A stretch of DNA of 64,000 nucleotides from Bacteroidales bacterium. Its GTDB lineage: Bacteria > Bacteroidota > Bacteroidia > Bacteroidales > UBA932. The translations under genes were made by a program, and so were the position numbers. The notes below the pieces were generated by a model. It was not told the DNA's origin and did no database searches. It saw only the letters and a list, made by a program, of their open reading frames with translations. Positions 1 to 9,123 of this stretch are shown one piece after another (the stretch's first letter is position 1; every line of letters begins with the position of its first letter). The stretch spans positions 42,144 through 106,143 of the forward strand of contig JAAYJQ010000023.1 in the NCBI GenBank assembly GCA_012522855.1, read 5' to 3'.

Positions 1-2903
1 TCCAGGGACTTGCGGTTCACTTTTCCGTCCATCCGCTCCACGAAATCGAACAGATCCGTAAAAGGACCGCCGCTCTCCCGTTCGGCAACGATTTCATCCA
101 CGATGTTGGATCCGAATCCCTTGATGCCCCCGAGCCCGAAGCGAATGTTGCCCTCTTTGTTGACCGTGAAACGGGCGTTCGACTCATTGACATCCGGATT
201 CAAAACTTTGATCTTTCCCTTCTTGCAGTCCGCCATAATGGCCTTGATCTCATCCATGTTGCCGAGATTCTGGCTCAGGTTGGCCGCCTGGAATTCCGCC
301 GGGTAGTGGGCCTTGAGCCAGGCGGTCTGATAGGAAACCCAGGCATAGCACGTGGAGTGCGACTTGTTGAAGGCATATTTCGCGAAAGCCAGCCAGTCCT
401 TCCAGATCTTGTTCAGCATCTCGAGCGGATGGCTGTTCGACAGGCCGCCCTGAATGAATTCGTCATGCAGCGACTGGAGGATGTCGATTTTCTTCTTCCC
501 CATGGCCTTGCGGAGCTTGTCCGCCTTGCCCCTGGAAAAGCCCGCGACTTTCTGTGAAATCCGCATGACCTGTTCCTGGTAAACCGTAACTCCGTAGGTT
601 TCCCGAAGATATTCTTCCATATCCGGCAGGTCGTAGGAGATTTCTTCGTCCCCCCGTTTCCGAGCCACGAAGGAAGGGATGTAGTCCATGGGTCCCGGCC
701 GATAGAGGGCGTTCATGGCGATCAGGTCTTCGAAGCGCTGCGGCTGCAACTTGATCAGCCATTCGATCATACCTTGGGATTCGAACTGGAACACGCTCTT
801 GGTGTCACCGCGGCTGTAGAGTTCGTACACGGCGGGGTCGTCTAAGGGGATCTTTTCAATATCGATGTCCTTTCCGCGAGCCTGCTTGATATCAGCCAGG
901 CATTCCTTGATGATGGAGAGCGTCCGGAGCCCGAGGAAATCCATCTTGAGCATGCCGACTTCCTCGATGTAGGAGCCTTCGTACTGCGACACCCAAACTT
1001 CCTGGCCGGTGGCCTTGTCGGTACCGGTGGTGACGGGAATATAGTCGGTCAGGTTCCCCCGGCCGATGATCATGGCGCAGGCGTGGATACCGACCTGGCG
1101 GATGCTTCCCTCCAGTTTCAGGGCATATTCAATGACTTCCCGTACCAACGGATCCCCCTGCTCATATTCTTTCCGGAATTCCGGCACGAACTTCAGGCAG
1201 TTCTCAAGGGTGACCTTGTAGTCCTTGTCTTCAACCCCCGCGACAAATTTCCGTCCGTCCCGTTCCAGAATGCGCTCCCGCTTGTCCGCATCGAGCTCCT
1301 GACCCTCCTTCCAGAGACGCTCGTACGGCTCCTGAATCAAGAACGCGCGATCCGGTATCATCTTGGAGAGCCGGTTGGATTCGTCCAGGGACAACTGACT
1401 GATGCGCGCGACATCCTTGATGGCCAGCTTGGCCGCCATAGTGCCGAAGGTGATCACGTGGGAGACCTGATCCACCCCATACCGATCCTGGACGTACTGG
1501 ATGACCCGATAGCGTCCGTCGTCGTCGAAATCGACATCGATATCCGGCATGGAGATGCGATCGGGATTCAGAAAGCGCTCGAACAGCAGATCGTACTTGA
1601 TGGGATCCAGATTGGTAATCCGCAGGCAGTAAGCCACGGCGGATCCGGCGGCGGATCCCCGGCCCGGTCCAACGGAGATGCCCTGATTCTTGGCCCAGTT
1701 GATGAAGTCCTGGACAATCAGAAAATAGTCCGGATAACCCATGCTGGAGATCGTCTTGAGTTCGAAGTCCAGCCGCTCCGCCTGCTCTGCCGTCAGGGTT
1801 TCGCCGTAACGGAGCTTCGCGCCCTCATAGGTGAGGTGGCAAAGGTAGGCGACGGATTGGCAGAAATCTTCCCCGCGCGGCTTGCCGTTCTCATCGTTGC
1901 GCCCCCGGTCGATGATCTCCTTGTACCGATCCAGATAGGTGTCGATGTCGGCGAGGAAAGACGGGGTGATTTCGAAGCGGGGAAGCACGTGACTGCGGTC
2001 GATCTCATATTCTTCGACCTTGTCGAAGATTTCCATCGTGTTGTCGATGGCCTCGGGGTGGTCGGGGAAGAGAGCCCGCATTTCTTCCTCGCTCTTGATG
2101 TACTCCTGTTGTGTGTAGCGGAGACGCTTGGGATCGTTGATGTCTGCGTTGGTGTTCAGACAGATGAGCCGATCGTGCGCCGGTCCGTCCTCCTTCATCA
2201 GAAAATGCGAGTCGTTCGTAGCGATGACCTTGACCTGGTGTTTCGCCGCCAAGTCGAAGAGCGCGGCGTTGACTTTCCGCTGATCGTCGTAGACTTCCAG
2301 GGAGAGACCCGGAATCTCGGTCTTATGAAGCATCACCTCCAGATAGTAGTCTTCGCCGAACAGATTTTTGTACCATTCGATGGATTCCTCGGCGCCCTCG
2401 ATATCTCCGGCGAGAATATGCTGGGCAGGATCGCCTGCCAGGCAGGCGGAGGAGGCAATCAGGTCCCCGTGGTATTTCTCCAGAATTTCCCGGTCGATCC
2501 GGGGTTTGTAGTAGAAGCCTTCGATCTGGCCGAGGGACACGAGCTTCATCAGATTCCTGTAGCCGTTATAATTCTTGGCCAGCAGGATCAAATGGTAATA
2601 TTTGCTGTGCGCCGTGTCCTTGATCGTGCGGTCGAAGCCGCGGGTCACGTAGACTTCACAGCCGACGATGGGCTTGACCGAACGGGGCAGATAAGACGGA
2701 TCCTTCTCCTGTTTCTCCCGCTCCATTTTCCGGAAATCCTTGATTCCTTTGAAAAATTCCTTGATCCCGTACATGTAGCCGTGGTCCGTGACCGCGACGC
2801 CCGGCATGCCGAGGTCCGCTACGCGCGCGATCAGTTTCGGGATGGAAGTGAGACCATCCAGTATCGAATATTGGGTGTGGACATGCAGGTGAACGAATGC
2901 CAT
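1..2903 (-). CDS. dnaE: DNA polymerase III subunit alpha, 3' end cut by window edge
   Basis: Catalytic subunit of the replicative DNA polymerase. The minus-strand reading frame is open from an ATG at 2903 to the window edge (about 967 codons), so the C-terminal part lies outside; members of this family in Bacteroidota run to roughly 1,200 or more residues. The N-terminus shows the PHP-domain signature HLHVHTQYS (residues 4-12). The polymerase core carries GPGRGSAAG near residue 408 and the catalytic acidic motif PDIDVDF near residue 451. The gene follows uvrC in the same direction but has its own strong promoter in the 60-nt gap. No intein or frameshift is seen. The family call is firm. Confidence 0.97.
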   Translation of the reverse strand, partial: MAFVHLHVHTQYSILDGLTSIPKLIARVADLGMPGVAVTDHGYMYGIKEFFKGIKDFRKMEREKQEKDPSYLPRSVKPIVGCEVYVTRGFDRTIKDTAHSKYYHLILLAKNYNGYRNLMKLVSLGQIEGFYYKPRIDREILEKYHGDLIASSACLAGDPAQHILAGDIEGAEESIEWYKNLFGEDYYLEVMLHKTEIPGLSLEVYDDQRKVNAALFDLAAKHQVKVIATNDSHFLMKEDGPAHDRLICLNTNADINDPKRLRYTQQEYIKSEEEMRALFPDHPEAIDNTMEIFDKVEEYEIDRSHVLPRFEITPSFLADIDTYLDRYKEIIDRGRNDENGKPRGEDFCQSVAYLCHLTYEGAKLRYGETLTAEQAERLDFELKTISSMGYPDYFLIVQDFINWAKNQGISVGPGRGSAAGSAVAYCLRITNLDPIKYDLLFERFLNPDRISMPDIDVDFDDDGRYRVIQYVQDRYGVDQVSHVITFGTMAAKLAIKDVARISQLSLDESNRLSKMIPDRAFLIQEPYERLWKEGQELDADKRERILERDGRKFVAGVEDKDYKVTLENCLKFVPEFRKEYEQGDPLVREVIEYALKLEGSIRQVGIHACAMIIGRGNLTDYIPVTTGTDKATGQEVWVSQYEGSYIEEVGMLKMDFLGLRTLSIIKECLADIKQARGKDIDIEKIPLDDPAVYELYSRGDTKSVFQFESQGMIEWLIKLQPQRFEDLIAMNALYRPGPMDYIPSFVARKRGDEEISYDLPDMEEYLRETYGVTVYQEQVMRISQKVAGFSRGKADKLRKAMGKKKIDILQSLHDEFIQGGLSNSHPLEMLNKIWKDWLAFAKYAFNKSHSTCYAWVSYQTAWLKAHYPAEFQAANLSQNLGNMDEIKAIMADCKKGKIKVLNPDVNESNARFTVNKEGNIRFGLGGIKGFGSNIVDEIVAERESGGPFTDLFDFVERMDGKVNRKSL

Positions 2904-2926
2904 GGCGGATCAGATTGTCGGGCAAG

Positions 2927-2957
2927 CAAAGATACCCAAAAATGTCCGCGTCGCAAA
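2927..2957 (-). promoter_or_regulatory. Bacteroidetes-type promoter of dnaE
   Basis: Read on the minus strand this is TTTG, 19 nt, TATCTTTG, an exact match to the Bacteroidetes sigma-ABfr consensus (TTTG, 19-21 nt, TAnnTTTG). It lies between the uvrC stop and the dnaE start and would begin transcription about 20 nt before the ATG. Confidence 0.75.
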
Positions 2958-2963
2958 GGAAAG

Positions 2964-4775
2964 TCAGGATTTGTTCAGGGCTTCGTGGATCCGCTTCGCC
3001 AATGCGGGAGAAACCATCGACGAGAGGTCTTCGATCGATGCTGCGGCGATGCGGGCGACGGAGCCGTAGTGCATCAACAGCCGACGTTCGGTCTGCTCCC
3101 CCACCCCCTTTATTTCACGCAAAGCGCTATGTATCTGAGCCTTACTCCGGAGGTTCCGGTGAAAGGCGATACCGAACCGGTGGGCTTCGTCGCGGAGGTG
3201 CTGCAACATTTTCAACGCTTGGGAATTGCGGTCCAGAAAGAGCGGATAGGGGTCCCCGACCCGTATAACTTCCTCCATACGCTCCGCCAGCCCGATCACG
3301 GTCAACTTATCTGCCAAACCCAGTTCGGCCAAGGCTTGATGGGCGAAGGCAAGCTGCCCCTTCCCGCCGTCGATCACGATCAACTGCGGCAAATCCTCGG
3401 GATGCTCCGCCAGCATTCGGGCATACCGACGGTTGACGACTTCCTTCATGGAGGCATAGTCGTTGGCGCCGATCACCGTCTTGATCTTGAACCTGCGGTA
3501 TTCGTTCTTGGCGGGTACGCCGTTCCTGAATACGACGCAGGCAGCCACAGGATTGGCGCCTTGAATATTGGAATTGTCGAAACATTCGATGTGGACCGGT
3601 AATTCCTTCATACCGAGCGCCTTCTGCAGTTCTTCCAATACGGTTTTCCGGAACAGTTCCGGATCCGTGTGCTCCCGCTGCCGAAGCGAGTTGAACTGGT
3701 GTTCGCGCGCGTTTTTGGCGCTGAGTTCCAGCAGAGAAAGTTTGCTCCCGCGGACCGGGATCCGAAACGTGATCCCCTCGATCCGGACATCGGGTTTGAA
3801 AGGAACCAGGATCTCTTTCGCCAAGGCACCGAACTTCGATTCAATCTCCGCGATGAAGGCGCTCAGGACCGAAGCCGGCTCTTCCTCGATGTTCAATTTG
3901 AAGCCCAGATTCAAGGACTGGATGATGGCTCCCCCCCGGACCCGGAGGAAATTACCGAAGGCCTCGGATGCCTCGAACACAAGGGAGAACACATCGCAGT
4001 CCGTATCCGTAGCAGCCGTAACGATGGACCGGGCATAATGCTTTTGAAGAACCTCGATCTTGTTTTTGTAGTTCTGGGCATCCTCGAAGCGGAGTTCGTC
4101 CGAAGCCTCTTTCATCAAGGCTTCATATTCCTGGATGATTTCTTTCGCGCCGCCGTTGAGCAAACGGGTAATTTCCCGGATGTTCGTCCCGTATTCTTCC
4201 CGGCTGATTCCCCCGATGCAGGGGGCCTTGCACCGACCGATGTGGAAATTAAGGCAGGGGCGGAACTTGTTCCGGAGGATCGCGTCGGACGTAATCTTGA
4301 GATTGCAGGAGCGGAGCGGATAGGTTTTCCGGAAGAAATCCAGGAGATAATTGGCATGGGTCACGGAACTGTAAGGCCCGAAATAGGTCCCGTTCCGGCG
4401 GTCCACCCGGCGTGTCAGGTAGATTTTCGGAAAGTCATCCTTCGTGATGATGATCCAGGGGTAGGTCTTTGAATCCTTCAGCAGGATGTTGTACCGCGGC
4501 TTATACTGTTTGATCAGATTGTTCTCCAGAAGCAACGCGTCCGCTTCCGAATCCACCACCGAAAACTGCGCGTCGGCGATCTTGGAAACCAACAGGCGCG
4601 TCTTGATGTTCAACCGCTCCGGCGGCACGAAGTATTGGGCGACCCGCTTGCGGAGATCCTTGGCCTTTCCCACATAAATAACCTTCCCCGAGGCATCGTA
4701 ATAACGGTATACCCCGGGGGAGTGAGGGAACAGGGCGATTTTCTCCCTGACGGAAAGTCCGGTCCGCTCTTTCAA
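2964..4775 (-). CDS. uvrC: UvrABC system protein C (excinuclease subunit C)
   Basis: Makes the dual incisions around bulky DNA lesions in nucleotide excision repair, in the cytoplasm with UvrA and UvrB. The protein is 603 residues, the usual length. It has an N-terminal GIY-YIG nuclease domain (residues about 13-95, with GVYRYY and VIYVGKAKDL), a UVR motif near residues 200-230, the C-terminal RNase H-like nuclease domain (ECFDNSNIQG near residue 400) and a helix-hairpin-helix tail (IKGVGEQTERRL). The start is 2 nt after the stop of the upstream lipoprotein gene, so the two are probably cotranscribed. All key motifs are present. Confidence 0.97.
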   Translation of the reverse strand: MKERTGLSVREKIALFPHSPGVYRYYDASGKVIYVGKAKDLRKRVAQYFVPPERLNIKTRLLVSKIADAQFSVVDSEADALLLENNLIKQYKPRYNILLKDSKTYPWIIITKDDFPKIYLTRRVDRRNGTYFGPYSSVTHANYLLDFFRKTYPLRSCNLKITSDAILRNKFRPCLNFHIGRCKAPCIGGISREEYGTNIREITRLLNGGAKEIIQEYEALMKEASDELRFEDAQNYKNKIEVLQKHYARSIVTAATDTDCDVFSLVFEASEAFGNFLRVRGGAIIQSLNLGFKLNIEEEPASVLSAFIAEIESKFGALAKEILVPFKPDVRIEGITFRIPVRGSKLSLLELSAKNAREHQFNSLRQREHTDPELFRKTVLEELQKALGMKELPVHIECFDNSNIQGANPVAACVVFRNGVPAKNEYRRFKIKTVIGANDYASMKEVVNRRYARMLAEHPEDLPQLIVIDGGKGQLAFAHQALAELGLADKLTVIGLAERMEEVIRVGDPYPLFLDRNSQALKMLQHLRDEAHRFGIAFHRNLRSKAQIHSALREIKGVGEQTERRLLMHYGSVARIAAASIEDLSSMVSPALAKRIHEALNKS

Positions 4776-4777
4776 AC

Positions 4778-5482
4778 CTACTGTGCCGGCTGGGCAGCCT
4801 TGGCGGAATCAGCCTCTTGAATTCGGTTTTCGAGATTTATCTTGAGCCTGGCAACGGAACTCAAGGAAGCGATCTCCGGTGAAAGGGTGTTGAGGACGGA
4901 ATCCAGCTGGACATCCGTGACGAAAAGCGCGAGCCTGTCGATCGCCCTAAGGCAGATTACGTTGTCGTTGTTGTCGTGGATTGCGTTCAGCAGAAAAGAC
5001 TTGGTGAACGTCCGGTACTCTTCGTAGAACTTGTTCAGCGCCTCGGAATCCCCTCCGGCATTTTGGATGGAATCCAGACGCGCTTCCGACTGGTTCCTAT
5101 GGTCGGCTTGGGCCTGCTTGAAGATTTCATGCCGGTGATTAAGGGAAAGTTCGGGATATTTAGACACGAAACTGACGCGCTTATCGGCCGAGATGGAAAT
5201 GGTCAAGGGAGTCCCGTCCGAAATGAATTCAATCCGCATATTGTCTGCCTGAAGGCTGGCGAAACCCGTCTTGGAGGTTGGGAGTTCCACCTGGAATTTT
5301 CCGTCTTTGACGGGTACCGTTTGATCAATCGCGGCAGCCGGAAGACTCAACTTCACGGCTTCGGGCGCTTCTCCTTCGAAAACGACTTTGACACGGGTCG
5401 TCTCTGAAACTTTGGGACCACAGGCAACAGCTGCTATCGCAGCCAGTGCAACAAGAATGATTCTGCTTGTTTTCATATTCAT
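4778..5482 (-). CDS. Small lipoprotein with DUF4369-like domain
   Basis: A secreted lipoprotein of about 234 residues. A hydrophobic signal segment ends in a lipobox (AVAC, Cys near residue 20), so it should be anchored in the envelope. The following region (VVFEGEAPEAVKLSLP and an alternating strand pattern) resembles the N-terminal domain found before thioredoxin folds in Bacteroidales TlpA-like proteins, but there is no CxxC thioredoxin domain here; the C-terminal half is predicted mainly helical. ATGs exist at 5506, 5482 and 5476; a -7 box at 5508-5515 would place the transcript start near 5501, which rules out 5506. It is the first gene of a unit with uvrC. The exact role is unknown. Confidence 0.7.
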   Translation of the reverse strand: MNMKTSRIILVALAAIAAVACGPKVSETTRVKVVFEGEAPEAVKLSLPAAAIDQTVPVKDGKFQVELPTSKTGFASLQADNMRIEFISDGTPLTISISADKRVSFVSKYPELSLNHRHEIFKQAQADHRNQSEARLDSIQNAGGDSEALNKFYEEYRTFTKSFLLNAIHDNNDNVICLRAIDRLALFVTDVQLDSVLNTLSPEIASLSSVARLKINLENRIQEADSAKAAQPAQ

Positions 5483-5507
5483 ATTCAAATCAATTTCCGA
5501 TTCCATG

Positions 5508-5544
5508 CAAAGTTATGAATATTTACGAAATATTAGTAGCTTTG
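5508..5544. promoter_or_regulatory. Divergent promoter region, lipoprotein/uvrC and iorA
   Basis: Two back-to-back -7 boxes are visible. On the minus strand TAACTTTG (5508-5515) faces the lipoprotein-uvrC unit. On the plus strand TAGCTTTG (5537-5544) faces iorA, about 40 nt before its ATG. Neither has a good TTTG box at the right distance, so each is only half a consensus. Confidence 0.45.
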
Positions 5545-5585
5545 AAGATACGAAAACGCGTGGAACGAACGAAACAAAAACATTG

Positions 5586-7184
5586 ATGCCTGAAAAAAAA
5601 CTACTTCTGGGCGATGAGGCCGTTGCCTTGGGGGCTTTGTATGCCGGATTGTCCGGTGTCTATGCCTATCCCGGCACACCGTCCACTGAGATCACGGAAT
5701 TCATCCAGCGCCATCCCCTGACGCGAAAACGCGGGATCCGCAGTCGTTGGTGCGCGAACGAGAAGACCGCCATGGAAGCGGCGCTGGGGATGTCCTATTC
5801 CGGAAAAAGAGCCCTGGTGTGCATGAAGCACGTCGGACTGAATGTCTGCGCCGATGCCTTCGTCAACGCCGCGATCACCGGGGTGAACGGCGGTCTGGTC
5901 GTGCTGGCAGCGGACGATCCCTCCATGCACTCGTCGCAGAACGAACAAGATTCACGCTTCTACGGCAAGTTCGCGATGGTCCCCATCTTCGAACCTTCCA
6001 ACCAGCAGGAGGCCTTTGACCTTGTGGAAGAAGCCTTCGATCAATCGGAAACCTTGAAACTCCCCGTCTTGTTCCGGCTGGTAACCCGGTTGGCGCATTC
6101 CCGGGCGGACGTCAGCGTCCCGGATGCGATCCGGGAAATGAATCCGTTCCGTCCCGAAGAAGGAAGGCATTGGATTCTGCTGCCCGCCATCGCCCGGAAG
6201 CAATACCAAGCGCTGCTGGGGAAACAAGGGCAGCTGGAGGCGGAAGCAGAAAAAGCCGCGAGCCTTGAGAAGATCGACGGAAAAGGACTTGGCGTGATTG
6301 CCTGCGGAATCGCCGCCAACTATGTCAAGGAAGCGGCCCCGAAAGGGGTTTCCTTCCTGCTGAAAGTTACGCGTTACCCCTTGCCCCGGAATAAAATCCG
6401 TGAACTCGCAGCCGTCAGCGACAGGATCCTGGTCGTCGAAGACGGGCAACCCTTCGCAGAGGAGCAGGTGGCCGCCTTCCTCGGCGCGGATTACCCTGTG
6501 GAGGGGCGGTTGACGGGGCGCCTGCCGCGGACCGGCGAACTCAATCCGGACGTGGTGGCGGCCGCCCTCGGCAAAATCCCGAACCTTACGTTCGAGGCAA
6601 TTCCGGATGTGGCGAGCCGTCCGCCGGCACTTTGCAAAGGGTGCGGCCACCGAGACGTGTACAAGGCACTGAACGATGTGCTTTCCGAATATCCCGGCGC
6701 GCGGGTGTTCGGAGACATCGGATGCTATACCCTAGGCGCCCTGCCTCCATACCAGACCATCCACACCTGCGTGGATATGGGCGCTTCCATTACGATGGCC
6801 AAGGGGGCCGCCGACGCCGGCCAATTTCCTTCCATCGCGGTGATCGGAGACTCGACCTTCACGCATTCCGGCATGACCGGACTGCTGGATGCCGTCAACG
6901 ACCGGGCCAACATTACTCTCCTGATTTCGGACAACCTTACGACAGCCATGACCGGAGGACAAGATTCCGCAGGGACGAACAGGTTCGAAGCGATCTGCAA
7001 AGGGATCGGGGTGGAACCCGAACACATCCGGGTCGTGGTTCCGCAACCGGCCAACCTGCCCGAAATCACGCGCATCCTCCGAGATGAAATCCATTACAAC
7101 GGGGTGTCGGTCATCATCGCCCGACGGGAATGCATACAGACCCTCGGACGCAAACTCCGCAAACAAAAAGCCGAAAAAGGATGA
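5586..7184 (+). CDS. iorA: Indolepyruvate ferredoxin oxidoreductase, alpha subunit (short form)
   Basis: Thiamine-diphosphate subunit of an enzyme that oxidatively decarboxylates aryl pyruvates (indolepyruvate, phenylpyruvate) to aryl-acetyl-CoA, passing electrons to ferredoxin. 532 residues from ATG 5586. The N-terminal pyruvate-oxidoreductase domain begins with LLLGDEAVALGALYAG. The TPP-binding C-terminal domain has CKGCGHRD near residue 350, GDIGCYTLG, GDSTFTHSG near residue 420 and DNLTTAMTGG. It ends at about residue 532 without the two [4Fe-4S] clusters found at the C-terminus of archaeal IorA, which are often absent in Bacteroidota. Overlaps iorB by 4 nt (ATGA). First gene of a five-gene operon for aromatic amino acid breakdown. 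Confidence 0.92.
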   Translation: MPEKKLLLGDEAVALGALYAGLSGVYAYPGTPSTEITEFIQRHPLTRKRGIRSRWCANEKTAMEAALGMSYSGKRALVCMKHVGLNVCADAFVNAAITGVNGGLVVLAADDPSMHSSQNEQDSRFYGKFAMVPIFEPSNQQEAFDLVEEAFDQSETLKLPVLFRLVTRLAHSRADVSVPDAIREMNPFRPEEGRHWILLPAIARKQYQALLGKQGQLEAEAEKAASLEKIDGKGLGVIACGIAANYVKEAAPKGVSFLLKVTRYPLPRNKIRELAAVSDRILVVEDGQPFAEEQVAAFLGADYPVEGRLTGRLPRTGELNPDVVAAALGKIPNLTFEAIPDVASRPPALCKGCGHRDVYKALNDVLSEYPGARVFGDIGCYTLGALPPYQTIHTCVDMGASITMAKGAADAGQFPSIAVIGDSTFTHSGMTGLLDAVNDRANITLLISDNLTTAMTGGQDSAGTNRFEAICKGIGVEPEHIRVVVPQPANLPEITRILRDEIHYNGVSVIIARRECIQTLGRKLRKQKAEKG

Positions 7185-7777
7185 AAAAAGACATCATACT
7201 CTCCGGCGTCGGAGGTCAAGGTATCCTTTCGATCGCCACGGTGATCGGCGAGGCTGCCATTGCAGCCGGACTGCATCTCAAGCAAGCGGAGGTCCACGGA
7301 ATGAGCCAGCGGGGCGGGGATGTGCAAAGCCACCTGCGCCTCTCCGACAAGCCTATATTCAGTGACTTGATCCCGCGCGGGCAGGCCGACCTGATCATTG
7401 CGATGGAACCGATGGAGGCCCTTCGCTATGTGCAGTATCTGCACCCGAATGCCTGGATCGTGACCGCTTCCGAACCGTTCGTGAACATCCCGAACTACCC
7501 GGATTCCGCGACACTGAAAAAGAATCTGGACGCTTTTCCGAATGTGGTGTCCCGGAATATCGAAGCACTCGCAAAAGAAGCGTCCCTGCCCAAAAGCGCC
7601 AACATGGTTCTGCTGGGAATGGCCGCGTCTCACATTGCCATCCTTACGCCTGAACAATTGCGCGCCGCCATCGGCCGCGTCTTCGCCCGCAAAGGAGAGC
7701 GGGTTGTCGCGGACAACCTGAAAGCCTTCGATCTGGGGCGGGATGCCGCCAGGCAAGAAATCGAACCCGAATCATGA
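7181..7777 (+). CDS. iorB: Indolepyruvate oxidoreductase, beta subunit
   Basis: Small catalytic partner of IorA, 198 residues, covering the gamma-type pyruvate:ferredoxin oxidoreductase domain. Starts with KKDIILSGVGGQGILSIA, the glycine-rich motif typical of the family, followed by QRGGDVQSHLR. The ATG at 7181 overlaps the iorA stop, and its own stop overlaps the next ATG, so the three genes are translationally coupled. The CoA-binding and inter-subunit roles are known for the family; only the family match is seen here. Confidence 0.9.
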   Translation: MKKDIILSGVGGQGILSIATVIGEAAIAAGLHLKQAEVHGMSQRGGDVQSHLRLSDKPIFSDLIPRGQADLIIAMEPMEALRYVQYLHPNAWIVTASEPFVNIPNYPDSATLKKNLDAFPNVVSRNIEALAKEASLPKSANMVLLGMAASHIAILTPEQLRAAIGRVFARKGERVVADNLKAFDLGRDAARQEIEPES

Positions 7778-9090
7778 AAGTCTTCAATGAAACATTGGTC
7801 GAAGAGGCCTGCCGGGAACTGCATGTCGCGGATCTGTCCTCCGCGACAATCAGCGAAATACTATTGGTCGCCCAGTATTTGGAAGAGAAAACCGGGATTC
7901 CTTTCATCCGCATGGATCAGGGGTCGCCCGGCCTGCCCGTGAACGCTTTCGGAGTGGAAGCGGAAAAAGCCGCTCTGGATCGGGGAGTGGGTTCGCAATA
8001 CCCCGCCGCCGACGGTATAAAAGAATTGAAAGAGGCCGCCCATACCTTCATAAAGGCATTCATCGACATCGAAATAAGCGCCCGCGCCTGCATCCCGACG
8101 ACAGGTTCCGTGGCCGGCGCCTTCGGATCCTTCATTGCCTGTACCCAGCGAATCCCCGGCAAAGACAAAGTGCTGTTCATCGATCCCGGCTTTCCTATCT
8201 TGAAGGCACAACTCCGCATCCTGGGCATTCCCTGGAAGGAATTCGACATCTTCCCGTACCGGGGCGCGGAAGCCCTCCGGAAGAAGTTGGAGGAAGCGCT
8301 GCAGGAAGGGGACATCGCGACTATCGTGTATTCCAGCCCCAACAATCCCGCCTGGATCTGTCTGGAAGAAGAAGAGTTGAAGGTGATCGGAGAACTGGCG
8401 ACCAAGCACGATGCCGTCGTTATGGAGGACCTGGCCTATTTCTGCATGGACTACCGAAAGAACCTGGGCCATCCGTACGAACCTCCGTTCGTGTCAACGG
8501 TCGCGCGGTACACGGACAATTACATCCTGCTGCTTTCTTCCTCGAAGATTTTCAGTTATGCCGGACAACGCATCGCCCTTGCCTGCATCAGCGACAAACT
8601 CTTCGACCGGCAGTTTCCCGCCTTGGCTGAACGGTACCGGGATTCCGGAGTCTTCGGACTGACTTTCATCGCTTCAATCCTCTATATGATCACCAGCGGC
8701 TGCACGGCATCGGCCCAGTACGGATACGCCGAGATGCTGCGGCTTTCTTGCGAAGGCAAGCTCAACTTCGTAGAAGACACGCGGGAGTACGAGCGCCACG
8801 CTGCGCGGATGAAAAAGATTTTCCTTGAAAATGGCTTCCATATTGTCTATGACCGCGATGTCAGCCAGAAAATCGGGGACGGTTTCTTCTTTACGATCGG
8901 CTATGGCGGTCTGTCCGGAAGCGAACTGCTGAAGGAACTGATGTACTACGGCGTGAGCAGCATCAATCTGTCTACGACCGGAAGCCGGCAGCAGGGGGTC
9001 CGAGCCTGCGTCAGCCGCATGAAAGACGAACTGTTTCCTCTTCTGGAGACACGGATGAGGGCTTTCCGAGAAGATCATCCGCTCGCCTGA
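7774..9090 (+). CDS. PLP-dependent class I/II aminotransferase
   Basis: A 438-residue fold-type I aminotransferase. The SSPNNPAW motif (near residue 187) and the lysine in SSSKIFSYAGQR (near residue 257), which should form the Schiff base with PLP, are intact. Overlap with iorB (ATGA) and its place before paaK make it the likely enzyme that converts aromatic amino acids to aryl pyruvates for IorAB; this substrate assignment is inference from context. The sequence resembles aspartate/aromatic aminotransferase-like proteins that Bacteroidota carry next to iorAB. No transit or signal sequence; cytoplasmic. Confidence 0.85.
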   Translation: MKVFNETLVEEACRELHVADLSSATISEILLVAQYLEEKTGIPFIRMDQGSPGLPVNAFGVEAEKAALDRGVGSQYPAADGIKELKEAAHTFIKAFIDIEISARACIPTTGSVAGAFGSFIACTQRIPGKDKVLFIDPGFPILKAQLRILGIPWKEFDIFPYRGAEALRKKLEEALQEGDIATIVYSSPNNPAWICLEEEELKVIGELATKHDAVVMEDLAYFCMDYRKNLGHPYEPPFVSTVARYTDNYILLLSSSKIFSYAGQRIALACISDKLFDRQFPALAERYRDSGVFGLTFIASILYMITSGCTASAQYGYAEMLRLSCEGKLNFVEDTREYERHAARMKKIFLENGFHIVYDRDVSQKIGDGFFFTIGYGGLSGSELLKELMYYGVSSINLSTTGSRQQGVRACVSRMKDELFPLLETRMRAFREDHPLA

Positions 9091-9123
9091 ACCGCGCGGA
9101 CCAGAACAGTAAAACGAACGAAA

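Noticed and set aside
1083..3602. Plus-strand open frame of 839 codons
   Set aside because: It lies antisense to dnaE and uvrC, which have clear family motifs; high GC at third positions keeps the opposite frame open. The protein has no recognisable domain.
3669..4472. 267-codon plus-strand frame
   Set aside because: Antisense to uvrC, whose catalytic motifs are intact.
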